Source of the DNA: Lentisphaerota bacterium
GTDB lineage: Bacteria; Verrucomicrobiota; Kiritimatiellia; UBA8416; JAIOPI01
Assembly: GCA_021413965.1 (NCBI GenBank)
Contig: JAIOPI010000014.1
Coordinates: 1 to 64,000, forward strand
Length of the DNA stretch: 64,000 nucleotides
Direction: 5' to 3'
Shown: positions 17,792-26,486 of the stretch, in pieces
How positions within the stretch are numbered: position 1 is the first letter of the stretch
Layout: every line of letters starts with the position of its first letter
Position numbers and translations under genes: made by a program
The notes under the pieces: model-generated
The model's database searches: none
What the model saw: only the letters and a program-made list of their open reading frames with translations
What the model was told of the DNA's origin: nothing

Positions 17792-18985
17792 GTGCTCACG
17801 GTGCGGTTCAGAACTCCATTGTTGTTGCTGCTCGCCGTCGCCGTCGCATGCACGTCCTCGTGTATTGCCGTCGCCTACTGGTTCCCGTCCTCCAATGTCC
17901 GGCTCTCGCTGCTGTGGCCCGTTGTCTTCTTTGGCGCGATGTTTTTCACAGGGCGCCGATCTAATCGGGTCGTTCTCTTCAATGCCGGATGTGTTGTGCT
18001 TATTTTGGGGCTGGCGGAGCTCTACTGCGTTTACGGGCATGAAGTGGGACCCGTACGCGATGTTCGATCCATCCGGCGATTCGAGACATTTGACAATGCC
18101 CTGGTGCTTCGCCCCCTGCCAAATCGACATCAAGAGTATGCCTTGTATATCGACCAGGAACTTCTCTGGAGGGTCACGTACACGACTGGCCCGGACGGTT
18201 GGCGCATAGCTCCCCCGCCCTGCATGGCGCCCCCCTCCCACTCGCTTCTGTTCTTCGGATGTTCGTTCATGTTCGGGAGTGCGGTGAACGACGAAGAAAC
18301 GCTACCCTTCCGCGTGGGGATGAAAGCCGAAGGTCGGTACCGCGTTCATAATTTCGGCTTCTCGGGGTACGGACCACACCACATGCTCGCCCAGCTACAG
18401 GACGGTTTCGTCAGTCAGGCGCTGACGGTTCCGCCAGTTGTGGCCATCTACTGGGCGATCGCGGACCATTCGGTCCGCGTCGCCACGCCGCGGGAGGGGC
18501 ATTTTGGCCCGCGATTCGACAAGGACGGGGACGGCGTCGTACGCAACGGCAACAACCTGAGCAAACTTCGCGGGCTGGGGTGGTTGCGCAGCACGTGGTT
18601 TTGGAACGTCGCGCTTCCCTTGTATATGCGGTCGGATCTCCTTCAGCGACTCTTGGAACTGCAGGCCATGCCCGACGATGAGTTGTTCTACAGGATTGTG
18701 GACACTTCGCGGAAAGAGTTGGAGGCCCGCTACCCCGGAATCGAGTTCCACGTCCTGTTGTGGGATATCGCCGGCGACGGGTATGACGCGGAAGCTCTGC
18801 GCCTTGGTTCCGGCCTGGAAGCCCGGAACATACGGGTACATCCCATCAGTCGCATTCTTCCCTGGCGGCCCGGTGGGGACGCGAACTACACGATCAAGTT
18901 CGACGGGCACCCCAACGCGTTGGCATACGACATCATCGCGGACTATGTTGTCAGCAACATCGTCTGCAGACAGCGATCCCCGTGA
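17792..18985 (+). CDS. Membrane-anchored SGNH-hydrolase-like protein
   Basis: 397 residues. Three hydrophobic segments lie within the first 90 residues, followed by a soluble domain with SGNH-type features. FFGCSFMFG (about residue 154) corresponds to block I, with Ser as nucleophile in a GCS rather than GDS context. FDGHPNALAYD (about 370) is the D-x-H block V. SGNH enzymes of this type act on O-acyl groups of surface glycans. GTG 17792 is chosen because AGGGA lies four bases before it. The stop overlaps the next GTG by 3 bases. A single DKDGDG segment near residue 245 may bind calcium. Confidence 0.65.
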   Translation: MLTVRFRTPLLLLLAVAVACTSSCIAVAYWFPSSNVRLSLLWPVVFFGAMFFTGRRSNRVVLFNAGCVVLILGLAELYCVYGHEVGPVRDVRSIRRFETFDNALVLRPLPNRHQEYALYIDQELLWRVTYTTGPDGWRIAPPPCMAPPSHSLLFFGCSFMFGSAVNDEETLPFRVGMKAEGRYRVHNFGFSGYGPHHMLAQLQDGFVSQALTVPPVVAIYWAIADHSVRVATPREGHFGPRFDKDGDGVVRNGNNLSKLRGLGWLRSTWFWNVALPLYMRSDLLQRLLELQAMPDDELFYRIVDTSRKELEARYPGIEFHVLLWDIAGDGYDAEALRLGSGLEARNIRVHPISRILPWRPGGDANYTIKFDGHPNALAYDIIADYVVSNIVCRQRSP

Positions 18986-20049
18986 GCTCAGAGCGCATCA
19001 TCCGCAGAACAGCGGCGGATACCCGCGGTTGCGTGGCGTGTGTCAAAGGCCCGAACACGGGCGGGCCTTGCCCATCCGCGGCCGTGACCGTGATTGTTCC
19101 CTGCCGCCGGATCGACGACCTGGTCCGGCGCTGCGTGGCGGGCTGTCTGCGTTGCGTGCCGGCGCCGCGCATCAGCGTGGTTCCGGATGCACCCGATTCT
19201 GACTGGGAGGCCCCGCCGGGTCTGTCGGTCCTGCCGCTTGGCGACGTCACCATCGCCGCCAAACGCAATGCGGCCGTCCGCCAGGCGGAGACGCCGTTGG
19301 TTGCCTTCATTGACAGCGACGCCTACCCGGAGCCCGACTGGCTGTCCTTCGCGGTGGCGGCGCTCGATGGCGACGCGACGATCGGGGCGGTGGGCGGACC
19401 GTGCATTCCCGACGACGATGGTTCGCGGAGTCGCCGGTACGTCGCCAACGCCCTGCGCAGCGCACTGGTGTCGGGCCCCAAGGCGCTCGGCATGGGGCGC
19501 CGATCCGCGGTCCCCGGCCCCGGCGCGTTCTCCTCGTGCAATCTGGTGGTTCGGCGTGACGTGTTCCTGTCGGTGGGGGGAATGAACGAGGCGCTGGCGA
19601 CAGGCGAAGACGAGGAATTCTGCACCCGGCTTCGTCAACGTGGCTCGAAACTCGCCTTTGTGTCCGGGTGCGTCGTGCACCACCGAACGCGCAGCCTGAA
19701 GGGCTTCTTCTGGCAGCGCGCCATCTGGGGCATGGACGCGCTCCAGGATCTCGGCCGTAACCCCTCGCCGGGCGCGGTTCTGATGATCCTCCCCGCGGCG
19801 TTCATCCTCTTCGCGTTCGCCGGCGCGGTGTTGTATCTCGTTCCGTCCTGGGGTATGCTGCACGCGGCCGCGATGATGGGCTACTTGTTCGTGGTCCTGG
19901 CCGAAGGCATCCGCTGTGCCAGGCGTGCGGCTGAGATTCCAGGAACCGTGCTGGCTGTCGTAACCGGCAATCTTGCCGGGGGGATGGGAGCCTTGCTGCG
20001 TGCGGCGGGCGTGCGTCCCAAACACGAGAAGTACTACCGCCATGATTGA
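18982..20049 (+). CDS. GT2 glycosyltransferase with C-terminal membrane segments
   Basis: 355 residues. The GT-A core begins near residue 33 (VTVIVPCRR). AKRNAAVRQAETPLVAFIDSDAYP contains the DSD metal-binding motif. SSCNLVVRRDVFLSVGGMNEAL and GEDEEFCTRLRQRG carry the acceptor-site ED. Two or three hydrophobic segments near the C-terminus would anchor it at the membrane. This is the ExoA/WcaA-like type. Unlike the GT2 domains at 2493 and 6886, its DXD motif is intact. GTG 18982 overlaps the upstream stop. Confidence 0.8.
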   Translation: MSSERIIRRTAADTRGCVACVKGPNTGGPCPSAAVTVIVPCRRIDDLVRRCVAGCLRCVPAPRISVVPDAPDSDWEAPPGLSVLPLGDVTIAAKRNAAVRQAETPLVAFIDSDAYPEPDWLSFAVAALDGDATIGAVGGPCIPDDDGSRSRRYVANALRSALVSGPKALGMGRRSAVPGPGAFSSCNLVVRRDVFLSVGGMNEALATGEDEEFCTRLRQRGSKLAFVSGCVVHHRTRSLKGFFWQRAIWGMDALQDLGRNPSPGAVLMILPAAFILFAFAGAVLYLVPSWGMLHAAAMMGYLFVVLAEGIRCARRAAEIPGTVLAVVTGNLAGGMGALLRAAGVRPKHEKYYRHD

Positions 20050-20374
20050 TCCTGTGCGCATGGAACTGGTTCTGCCCATCAACCTGTTGATTCACCGATA
20101 TCCGGTCAGCCTCGTGCCTTTCGTGACGGAGCGCTGCAACGCCGCGTGCGCGCAGTGTTTCATCAGCCCGGAACGCTGCCGGTCGGCCGGGCGTGACCTT
20201 GCATTAGAGGAGATCGAGCGGTTGACTTGACACACGGGGCCATGCCTGATGAACATCAACCTTACGGGCCGCGAGCCGTTCCTGCGCGCGGATCTGGCGG
20301 AGATCGCGGGGCCGGCCGGTTCGGCGCCCCTGCAGGTGCCCCCCGGCTCGGGAGCCACGCACGATGAAACGTGA
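20042..20374 (+). pseudogene. Truncated radical SAM gene with in-frame stop
   Basis: The frame opens at ATG 20042 inside the end of the GT2 gene and reads HRYPVSLVPFVTERCNAACAQCF, whose CNAACAQC is an intact CxxxCxxC site. It continues LALEEIERLT and then meets TGA at 20228-20230. The same frame resumes with GPCLMNINLTGREPFLRADLAEIA before stopping at 20374. The protein at 38015 has matching blocks (RYPVSLIHFVTNKCNARCSHC, LSLDEIERIA, GPCLSNVNLTGGEPFLRMD), so this is a clear homolog. The GGEP motif has decayed to GREP and the remaining 250 or so residues are missing. The remnant overlaps the start of the gene at 20364. Confidence 0.8.
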
Positions 20375-21755
20375 CGCGGGACAGACCACCAGTGGCCCAT
20401 CCTCCAGGCGCGGCGTTCTCCTTCTCCGGGCATTGCTGGTCATCGGCGCAGTTGCGCTGTCACTGGTTATCGGCGAAGCCCTTGCACGCCGGCTGCGGCG
20501 CGCGCCGGACATTCGCCCGATCGACGTGTCGGTCCCGGATAGCTACTTCGTTTGGTCCGACAATCCGCTGCTTGGCTATACGCCAAGGCCAGGTGCGTCT
20601 GGCGTCAACAGCGCAGGCTGGCGCGGCATTGAGTGTCCCGTCGCCAAACCGGAGGGCGTGCGTCGTATCATCATGCTCGGAGATTCGGTGCTGGAGATGG
20701 ACGACTATGCCATTTCAGACCTCATATCGAGCCGGCTGCAGGCACTCTTCACAGACGGCAAAACCGAGGTACTGAATCTGGCCGTCGGCGGATACTGCAC
20801 CTTGGCCGAAGTTGAGCGGCTACGAGTGGTGGGCCTGCAGTACGAGCCGGACATGGTTGTGATGGTGTTCGTAATGAACGACTTCGACAACTACAACTCC
20901 GAAGTGGCGATGGCGTGGCCGCGACGCCCGCGTGGGGTCAACTGGGGTTTTCGCCACCTCCATCTCTTCCGACTTGCCTGCCTACGCTGGGACTGGTTCG
21001 GATTCGTCCGGCAGGCAGACCCCGCGCTACGCAACAACGACGCCACAGGATCCAATAACGTGTCGGAGGGGTTCCGGCGGCTCAAAGAACTTGCCGTTGC
21101 ACGCGGTTTCGAAGCACGGGTGGCCATCTGGCCGGACTTCGTGAGTCAGGACGTCGTCGATCCCTGCCCGCTGCCGGGGACGGAGCATCTGGTTGTGGAG
21201 GTGCTTGCCGCGGCTGAAGGGATCCCAACGTTTCGCTTGTCGCATGCATTCCGAACGCATGCGAGCCAACTACTCCAACAGGGGATACCCGTGTCGCCAG
21301 CCACTTACACGATAGGGGATGGTATGCATCCCAACGCACTGGGTGCCGCCATCGCGGCCCAAGCCATTCACGCTGTACTCTCCGGTGCTTCGCCAGGAGG
21401 AACGGCGCCTGCGCTTCCGGAAGGCGAACCGGGGCTGGCGCTATATCGTCGAGCCATGGAGGCTGCCACGCGGTACGCCGTTCGCCAGCCTAACTTGAGC
21501 GAAGCGTTGGTGCAGGCGGCACGCTTGAGGGAAGACGACGACCCTGCGGCCTGCCGACGGTTGCTCGCGTCGGCGTTACTGGCCGACTCCACCGATCCGA
21601 TCGCAAACACAGCCATGGGCTTCATCTTGATGCTAGAGGACAATCCGGAAGAGGCCCGGCGCTGTTTTGAACGGGCCCTGTCTCGTGATCCCTATTACAC
21701 TCCGGCCCGTAATGGGCTAGAGGCGGCCCGGCGGGCGCGCCGCCTTGCACCTTGA
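20364..21755 (+). CDS. SGNH hydrolase with N-terminal TM anchor and TPR-like tail
   Basis: 463 residues. A single TM anchor (about 18-40) precedes an SGNH domain: MLGDSVLE (Ser 108), NLAVGGY with the block II Gly, VMNDFDN with the block III Asn, and DGMHPN near residue 318 with Asp and His. The C-terminal 70 residues look like TPR helices (ALYRRAMEAA, NPEEARRCFERALSRDPYY). The active-site set looks complete. The likely role is removal or transfer of acyl groups on an exported glycan. It is one of three SGNH proteins in 6.5 kb. ATG 20364 lies inside the radical SAM remnant. Confidence 0.75.
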   Translation: MKRDAGQTTSGPSSRRGVLLLRALLVIGAVALSLVIGEALARRLRRAPDIRPIDVSVPDSYFVWSDNPLLGYTPRPGASGVNSAGWRGIECPVAKPEGVRRIIMLGDSVLEMDDYAISDLISSRLQALFTDGKTEVLNLAVGGYCTLAEVERLRVVGLQYEPDMVVMVFVMNDFDNYNSEVAMAWPRRPRGVNWGFRHLHLFRLACLRWDWFGFVRQADPALRNNDATGSNNVSEGFRRLKELAVARGFEARVAIWPDFVSQDVVDPCPLPGTEHLVVEVLAAAEGIPTFRLSHAFRTHASQLLQQGIPVSPATYTIGDGMHPNALGAAIAAQAIHAVLSGASPGGTAPALPEGEPGLALYRRAMEAATRYAVRQPNLSEALVQAARLREDDDPAACRRLLASALLADSTDPIANTAMGFILMLEDNPEEARRCFERALSRDPYYTPARNGLEAARRARRLAP

Positions 21756-21914
21756 CCACGTAGCGCCTTGTCGCGGATGTTGTGGTCAGATGACAGGCCG
21801 CGAGTGCACGATAACCAGAAGGGCCGGACCCCGCCAATCAACGCAGCTGATTGGGGTTATCAAGCCGCCCGGATGGGCCCAGCCCCGCAGCATCCTCTCA
21901 ACGTGTGCCGTGTG

Positions 21915-21944
21915 TTGACAACCCGTCGCGTCCGGTCGCACAAT
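21915..21944 (+). promoter_or_regulatory. Promoter directly before the radical SAM gene at 21953
   Basis: TTGACA (perfect -35, 21915-21920), an 18-base spacer and CACAAT (21939-21944). Transcription would begin around 21951, about two bases before the presumed GTG start, so the mRNA would be essentially leaderless. Confidence 0.5.
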
Positions 21945-21952
21945 TCGCGCCT

Positions 21953-22969
21953 GTGAAGTCGTTCGTCCATCTGGCCTGGAGGTTCCTCCGCCTTCGCCCC
22001 CGTGTCGGGCAGGTCACCAATGCCGTCCGCTTCTTCTGGTGTTTATCGAGTGGGCACCCGCCCGAGCGGTTGCCCTACAAGCCGATCTCGTTTGGCGTAC
22101 ATGTGACCCGGCGCTGCAATCTGGCTTGCCCATTTTGCTACAACCGGGCCGTCAACCGGGGAGACGCGCTGACCAGCGACATCACGGTGGCGCAATTCTC
22201 CCGCCTTCTGGAACACCCAAACCTGCGGCCGGCCTTCCGGGTTACCTTCTTCGGCGGGGAGCCGCTGCTGCATCCGGATCTGTACACGTTGATGCGCTTG
22301 GCGCGGAACCACCGGAAGCTCACCTACGTCACGACGAACGCACTGTTGTTGGCCGAACGTGCCGAAGAGATGAGCCGCGCGCCGGTGGATACCGTCCAGG
22401 TCAGTCTCTACGCAGACCACCTGGACCGGCAGATCGAGGGGGTCCGCCGGCTACGCCGCACGGCCCCGCGCGTGTCCGTCGTCCTGTCCCGGATCATAAC
22501 GTCGCAGCCGGACTCGTGGCAGGCTATGCGACAGACCGTCGAGATTGCCGACGAGCTGGGTGTCCGCAAGCTCCTCTTTATGGGATACTCCCCTCTCTCT
22601 AATAGAGACAAGGAGCTTTGCTTCTTCGAGGATAACACAGCCATGCGAGATTTCCTCGGGGCCTTCTCCTCGGAATTCGGCCGGCGCTTCGACCTCGTCC
22701 TTCCGATGCCGCTGGTCCGCGACACGCGCCGACGGTTCTGCATCGCGCACTACACCGCGCCCTACGTCGCGCCCGACGGGAGCCTGGCCCCTTGCTGCGA
22801 AATATCCCCGCCCAGTCGCGAGGTTGGGAGCGTCTTCGATGAGGATTTCTGGAACAACGCCTTCTTCCGGCGCTTTCGCGGGGAGTTCGTCGGCGGTTTT
22901 CCCGTGCATCCACGCTGTCGTGATTGCCCGACCTCGTCCATGGGGCGGGCAAAAGGGTTCCTTTCCTGA
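21953..22969 (+). CDS. Radical SAM enzyme
   Basis: 338 residues from GTG 21953. RRCNLACPFC supplies C55, C59 and C62, and TFFGGEPLLHPDL is the SAM-contacting strand. The C-terminal cysteines (RRFCIAHY, LAPCCEI, HPRCRDCPT) suggest an auxiliary cluster of SPASM type. The frame is open upstream, but the extra 34 residues are low in hydrophobicity and are preceded by a consensus -35 at 21915, so GTG 21953 is preferred. The substrate is unknown. It lies among SGNH hydrolases and glycosyltransferases and is transcribed separately from the 3-7 kb radical SAM set. Confidence 0.8.
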   Translation: MKSFVHLAWRFLRLRPRVGQVTNAVRFFWCLSSGHPPERLPYKPISFGVHVTRRCNLACPFCYNRAVNRGDALTSDITVAQFSRLLEHPNLRPAFRVTFFGGEPLLHPDLYTLMRLARNHRKLTYVTTNALLLAERAEEMSRAPVDTVQVSLYADHLDRQIEGVRRLRRTAPRVSVVLSRIITSQPDSWQAMRQTVEIADELGVRKLLFMGYSPLSNRDKELCFFEDNTAMRDFLGAFSSEFGRRFDLVLPMPLVRDTRRRFCIAHYTAPYVAPDGSLAPCCEISPPSREVGSVFDEDFWNNAFFRRFRGEFVGGFPVHPRCRDCPTSSMGRAKGFLS

Positions 22970-23152
22970 CGGTCTTTCAGCGGAGACTCTTCGCCATGGT
23001 CGGCCAGAAGAAGCCCAATCGACCTTTAGCATCTGGAGTGTCACGACGTGGTGCCCGGCAGAACGGCTCAGGCTGAACGCTCTGCGTGTTTGAGGGGCGC
23101 GGGGTCCATAATGCGTTGAAGGTGTCGGCGGCGGATAGGGGGCATCATCGCG

Positions 23153-24268
23153 ATGAAGTGGAGAAGGATTCTACCGCGTGCGCGATTTTCAACGGCGCAC
23201 GTGTTTACGTGGTCGCTCTGGAGGCTTGTCAGACGATGGTTCGGGCGGTCGGCTTTGGTGGCGGCTGCCGTGGGCGTCGTGTGGACGGCCGGCGAAATCT
23301 ACTACCGCGGTTTCGTGGACTCCACGGATTCATTCGGACTGACCCTCGTGTGCCACCGCTGGTTTGAGCGCCATTTCCACATGAACCGGCAGGGCCTCCG
23401 TGACGACAGAGATTACCTGCTGGAGCGCACCCCAGGCCGGACGCGCATTTCGTTCCTGGGTGACTCGTTCACCGCCGGCCATGGCATCGCGAACCCGGAG
23501 GATCGCTTTGCCAACCGCATCCGCCGCGCGCTTGCCGCGGATTGCGAGGTACATGTTCTGGCCCAAAATGGGGTGAACAGCGTCCAGGAGGTTCAGGGCT
23601 TCGCCGGCCTCGTCGGGAGCGGCTATAAAACGGACGTGCTTGTCCTCGTGTATGTGCTGAACGACATTGGCGACCTGATGCCCGAGTGGAACGCGATCCT
23701 GGATCGTATCTACAGCGAGCGGATGGGGGAAGAACCCTTTCTGGTCAGGCACAGTTACTTTATCAATATGCAATATTACCGCTGGAAGATGATGCGCGAC
23801 CCGGATATTCGAGACTATTTTAGCTGCGTACGCAATGCATATGGCGAGGAGGCGTGGCAGAGACAGCAACAGGTGTTGGGGGCGCTATTCGATCTATGCA
23901 AGGAGCAACACATCAAGCTGCTGGTGGTTACATTCCCGTTTCTGCACGCCCTTGGGGCCGATTACGCGTATGCCGACGTACACCGGCGACTGAATGCATA
24001 CTGGACCGCACTCGGGGTGCCGCACCTCGACTTGCTCGAGACCTATCGGGCCTATCCACCAGCAACCCTGGTGGTCGGGCGCTGCGATGCGCATCCTAAT
24101 CGCTTCGCCCACGAGCTCGCGGCTGCCGCAATCGGCAAGTTCCTGCTGGCGAACGTGCCCCCGCGTCAGCCTCCGCCTCCGATGGATCAAACCGACCAAG
24201 ACAGACCCGCGGTCCGTCAAACACGCTCTGGCGCGCCCGACACCGCGCTAAGCCCTGATCGCCATTGA
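23153..24268 (+). CDS. SGNH hydrolase with N-terminal TM anchor
   Basis: 371 residues. A basic N-terminus and one TM segment (about 32-48) precede a soluble SGNH domain: FLGDSFTAGHG (Ser 105), AQNGVNSV, VLNDIGD (block III Asn) and CDAHPNRF (Asp/His near residue 311). The arrangement matches periplasmic acyl-esterase or acyltransferase partners found with polysaccharide loci. The last 35 residues are Pro/Gln-rich and probably disordered. ATG 23153 is the first start with the full anchor; a weak G-rich stretch precedes it. The 180 bases before it hold no gene I can support. Confidence 0.75.
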   Translation: MKWRRILPRARFSTAHVFTWSLWRLVRRWFGRSALVAAAVGVVWTAGEIYYRGFVDSTDSFGLTLVCHRWFERHFHMNRQGLRDDRDYLLERTPGRTRISFLGDSFTAGHGIANPEDRFANRIRRALAADCEVHVLAQNGVNSVQEVQGFAGLVGSGYKTDVLVLVYVLNDIGDLMPEWNAILDRIYSERMGEEPFLVRHSYFINMQYYRWKMMRDPDIRDYFSCVRNAYGEEAWQRQQQVLGALFDLCKEQHIKLLVVTFPFLHALGADYAYADVHRRLNAYWTALGVPHLDLLETYRAYPPATLVVGRCDAHPNRFAHELAAAAIGKFLLANVPPRQPPPPMDQTDQDRPAVRQTRSGAPDTALSPDRH

Positions 24269-24387
24269 GACGCCAGCGTGGCATCTTCGCGCCACCGAAT
24301 GGGAACGACCCCACGAGATATGCACTGCTGGCTGGAAGGACCCTTCCTGGCGTTGGGGGAACGCATTTGACATCGCGCTGGAGTTGA

Positions 24388-24800
24388 ATGAGCATCGACC
24401 CTGCAATCATGGGACGGACATTGCCCGGCATCATTCTTGCCGCAATGTTCTTCGCCCTGGGGCTTGGCGCGCTCGGCAACTTCGGAGTCACCTGGGACGA
24501 GGATGAAACCTACCCTGCCGGGCTTCTGCATCCTGGCAGGAGTTGGAGCAGAAGTGTTCATCTGTTCCCTTGCGCGTCTTTATCCATGGGAACCCTGTTG
24601 AATATCTACAAGAATTCGGTCCGCGCGAGGTAGCGGAGGGGCCGAGAATCTTGATCTACAGGCCCGTCTGGGACACGCGCATCTTGAGCGTCGACCAAGG
24701 ACGGCGCGATCTGAGCCCCCTAGAAGTCCTGCCGCTGGAGCTGTTGTTCCTTCCCTGTAGCGCCAGGGATCTGAGGCCGCTGACCCTCCGATGACGGTCC
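24388..24800 (+). pseudogene. Remnant of a GT-C membrane glycosyltransferase gene
   Basis: The frame from ATG 24388 gives one TM segment and then NFGVTWDEDETY. The D-E after TM1 is the signature of dolichyl-phosphate-mannose-type GT-C proteins. After about 45 residues the sequence stops resembling such a protein, and the frame ends at 24633. A different frame then reads LRVFIHGNPVEYLQEFG and GPRILIYRPVWDTRILS, possibly the C-terminal end of the same gene. An internal deletion plus frameshift would explain this. The remnant converges on and overlaps the end of the minus-strand gene at 24720. Confidence 0.4.
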
Positions 24801-26441
24801 TGCATCGAGGTTCTCGGCGAAGACAAGCGAGGGGTATGCGGATGTGTCTGAACTAAGCAGGAACTCCGGTTCGGGAAAGTTGCCCCAAGGAACATCCGGA
24901 ATGTCCAGGGGTATCCGTCGCCAGCGGTAACGCCCGACTTCTCGAATATAGGCTGATGCATCCACGAAGCTCGCGCTTTGCCGGTAGATCAGAAAACGGG
25001 GCGGCTTGCGCGCCGAATCCTCAACACGGAAGGATGCAATGCCGCCTCGTATCCGATAGTCGGTGTAGAACATGAGCGGAATGTCCTCATAGTTGATCAA
25101 CACTTCCTCATGTGATGACGCCAGACGCGACAGAGCCTCCACCGTCAGACGGTTCGGGTCGGGGGCAGGGGTGAAGACCTCTCGGTACAACACAGCCCAT
25201 TCGGGCCTGAGAATCAGGTCTGGGAAGGCACGGCGGCGAATAAGTCGATCGAATTGACCCGGCAAGAGATTCGAAAGGACGGGGCAGGCCACCAGGGATA
25301 CACCCAATAGTCCCAGTATCAGATACCAGAGCACCCCTCGGGAATCACGACGGAGGATCAACGTGGTGACTTGGCACAGAACCCAAGCCGAGCAGAGCGA
25401 TGCCAGGGGGGTTAGTTGAACGATGTAGCGATAGAACGCAAACGGGGCTACCGTCGGCACCCACAAGAGTGACGCCAAGAGGAGCGCGACACTGATGAAG
25501 AGGATTTGCCGGGGCATGCGATCCATGCGTCGCCAACGGGTCGCGAGGAGAACACCCGCAAGCAATAACAACAGGACCGGAATCAGGAACTGATTCAAGT
25601 GAAACAGGTTCAACAGGAACTTGTCGGGCCAAGCGGCCGCGCTGGGCCCCATTCGGTTGATGAGGCGATAGTACCAAACCCATGGTGCGATGGTCGCTCC
25701 GATGGCAAGGCCTACGAACAAGACTTGCCTGAGGCGCGGCCATGCGGCCCAGGTTGCCACGAGCAGCAGCGTTCCAATCGTGGGGAAAAAGGAGCCATAG
25801 TCCACGTGAAACGCGCAAAGCGCCGTGAACACAAAGAGACTCTTACTCCAGGATCGACCCTGCTGCCACCGGATGAAAGCGATCACCATCAACAACACGA
25901 ACAGGCTGGAAAGCGCGTAGTAGCGGCATTGCCGGCTGTGGATCACCCAGAACACGTTGGATGAGAGGATGGCGGCGGTGGTCCAACCGAGGACGGCGTC
26001 TCTAAACTGCGTGCGTACGAACCCATAGAGTACGCCGATCGTCAAGAAGGCAATCGCGGCGAACGGCAACCGTGCGGCGGTTGTGGTATGGCCAAAGAGC
26101 CGCAGCGAGGTCCCCGCGACCATGAATTGCCCCCAAGGTTGGCCAATCCAGGTCGTGTCCCGTCGGTAGTCGCCATGATCTGCGTAGTGCTGAACCGCGA
26201 TCGCAGGATCCCCATAGAGTTGCTTACTGGCGCCCTCATCTTCTCCAGAGAAGTTGTCCATGGTAATCAGATTCACGCCATCGTAAGCGAGAGGGGTGCC
26301 AAACTTCATCAGACGGTCAGCCAGCACAGCCGTTGCCGCCTCGTCCTGCCACAGGTACTTCGCTCCGAGGTTGGAGAAAAGTAGAGCCCCTGCAACCGTG
26401 AACAGCAGCAGCAGCGCAGCAATTTCGCGTCGGAAGTACAT
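24720..26441 (-). CDS. GT-C (GT39/ArnT-like) membrane glycosyltransferase
   Basis: 573 residues with about 11 hydrophobic segments. After TM1 comes YLWQDEAAT (D33-E34), the acidic pair that GT-C enzymes use to bind polyprenyl-phosphate sugars. IGQPWGQFMVAGTSLRLFG and SSNVFWVIHSRQCRYYAL are family-typical membrane blocks. A soluble C-terminal domain of about 170 residues follows. It would transfer a lipid-linked sugar on the periplasmic face. It is the last gene of a minus-strand run of four GT-C proteins, starting 46 bases after the previous stop. Confidence 0.72.
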   Translation of the reverse strand: MYFRREIAALLLLFTVAGALLFSNLGAKYLWQDEAATAVLADRLMKFGTPLAYDGVNLITMDNFSGEDEGASKQLYGDPAIAVQHYADHGDYRRDTTWIGQPWGQFMVAGTSLRLFGHTTTAARLPFAAIAFLTIGVLYGFVRTQFRDAVLGWTTAAILSSNVFWVIHSRQCRYYALSSLFVLLMVIAFIRWQQGRSWSKSLFVFTALCAFHVDYGSFFPTIGTLLLVATWAAWPRLRQVLFVGLAIGATIAPWVWYYRLINRMGPSAAAWPDKFLLNLFHLNQFLIPVLLLLLAGVLLATRWRRMDRMPRQILFISVALLLASLLWVPTVAPFAFYRYIVQLTPLASLCSAWVLCQVTTLILRRDSRGVLWYLILGLLGVSLVACPVLSNLLPGQFDRLIRRRAFPDLILRPEWAVLYREVFTPAPDPNRLTVEALSRLASSHEEVLINYEDIPLMFYTDYRIRGGIASFRVEDSARKPPRFLIYRQSASFVDASAYIREVGRYRWRRIPLDIPDVPWGNFPEPEFLLSSDTSAYPSLVFAENLDAGPSSEGQRPQIPGATGKEQQLQRQDF

Positions 26442-26486
26442 CTTACGCCACCGCTAGCACTCGGCGTACGCCTGGGCCGCAAGCCG

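Noticed and set aside
18500..18560. DKDGDG segment in the SGNH protein at 17792 as a dockerin module.
   Set aside because: Only one calcium-loop-like motif is present, and dockerins need two paired repeats. No cohesin-like gene is in the window.
20228..20230. In-frame TGA in the radical SAM remnant read as selenocysteine.
   Set aside because: The position is not a catalytic residue in the intact homolog, the GGEP motif is also damaged, and most of the protein is missing. Pseudogene decay explains it better.
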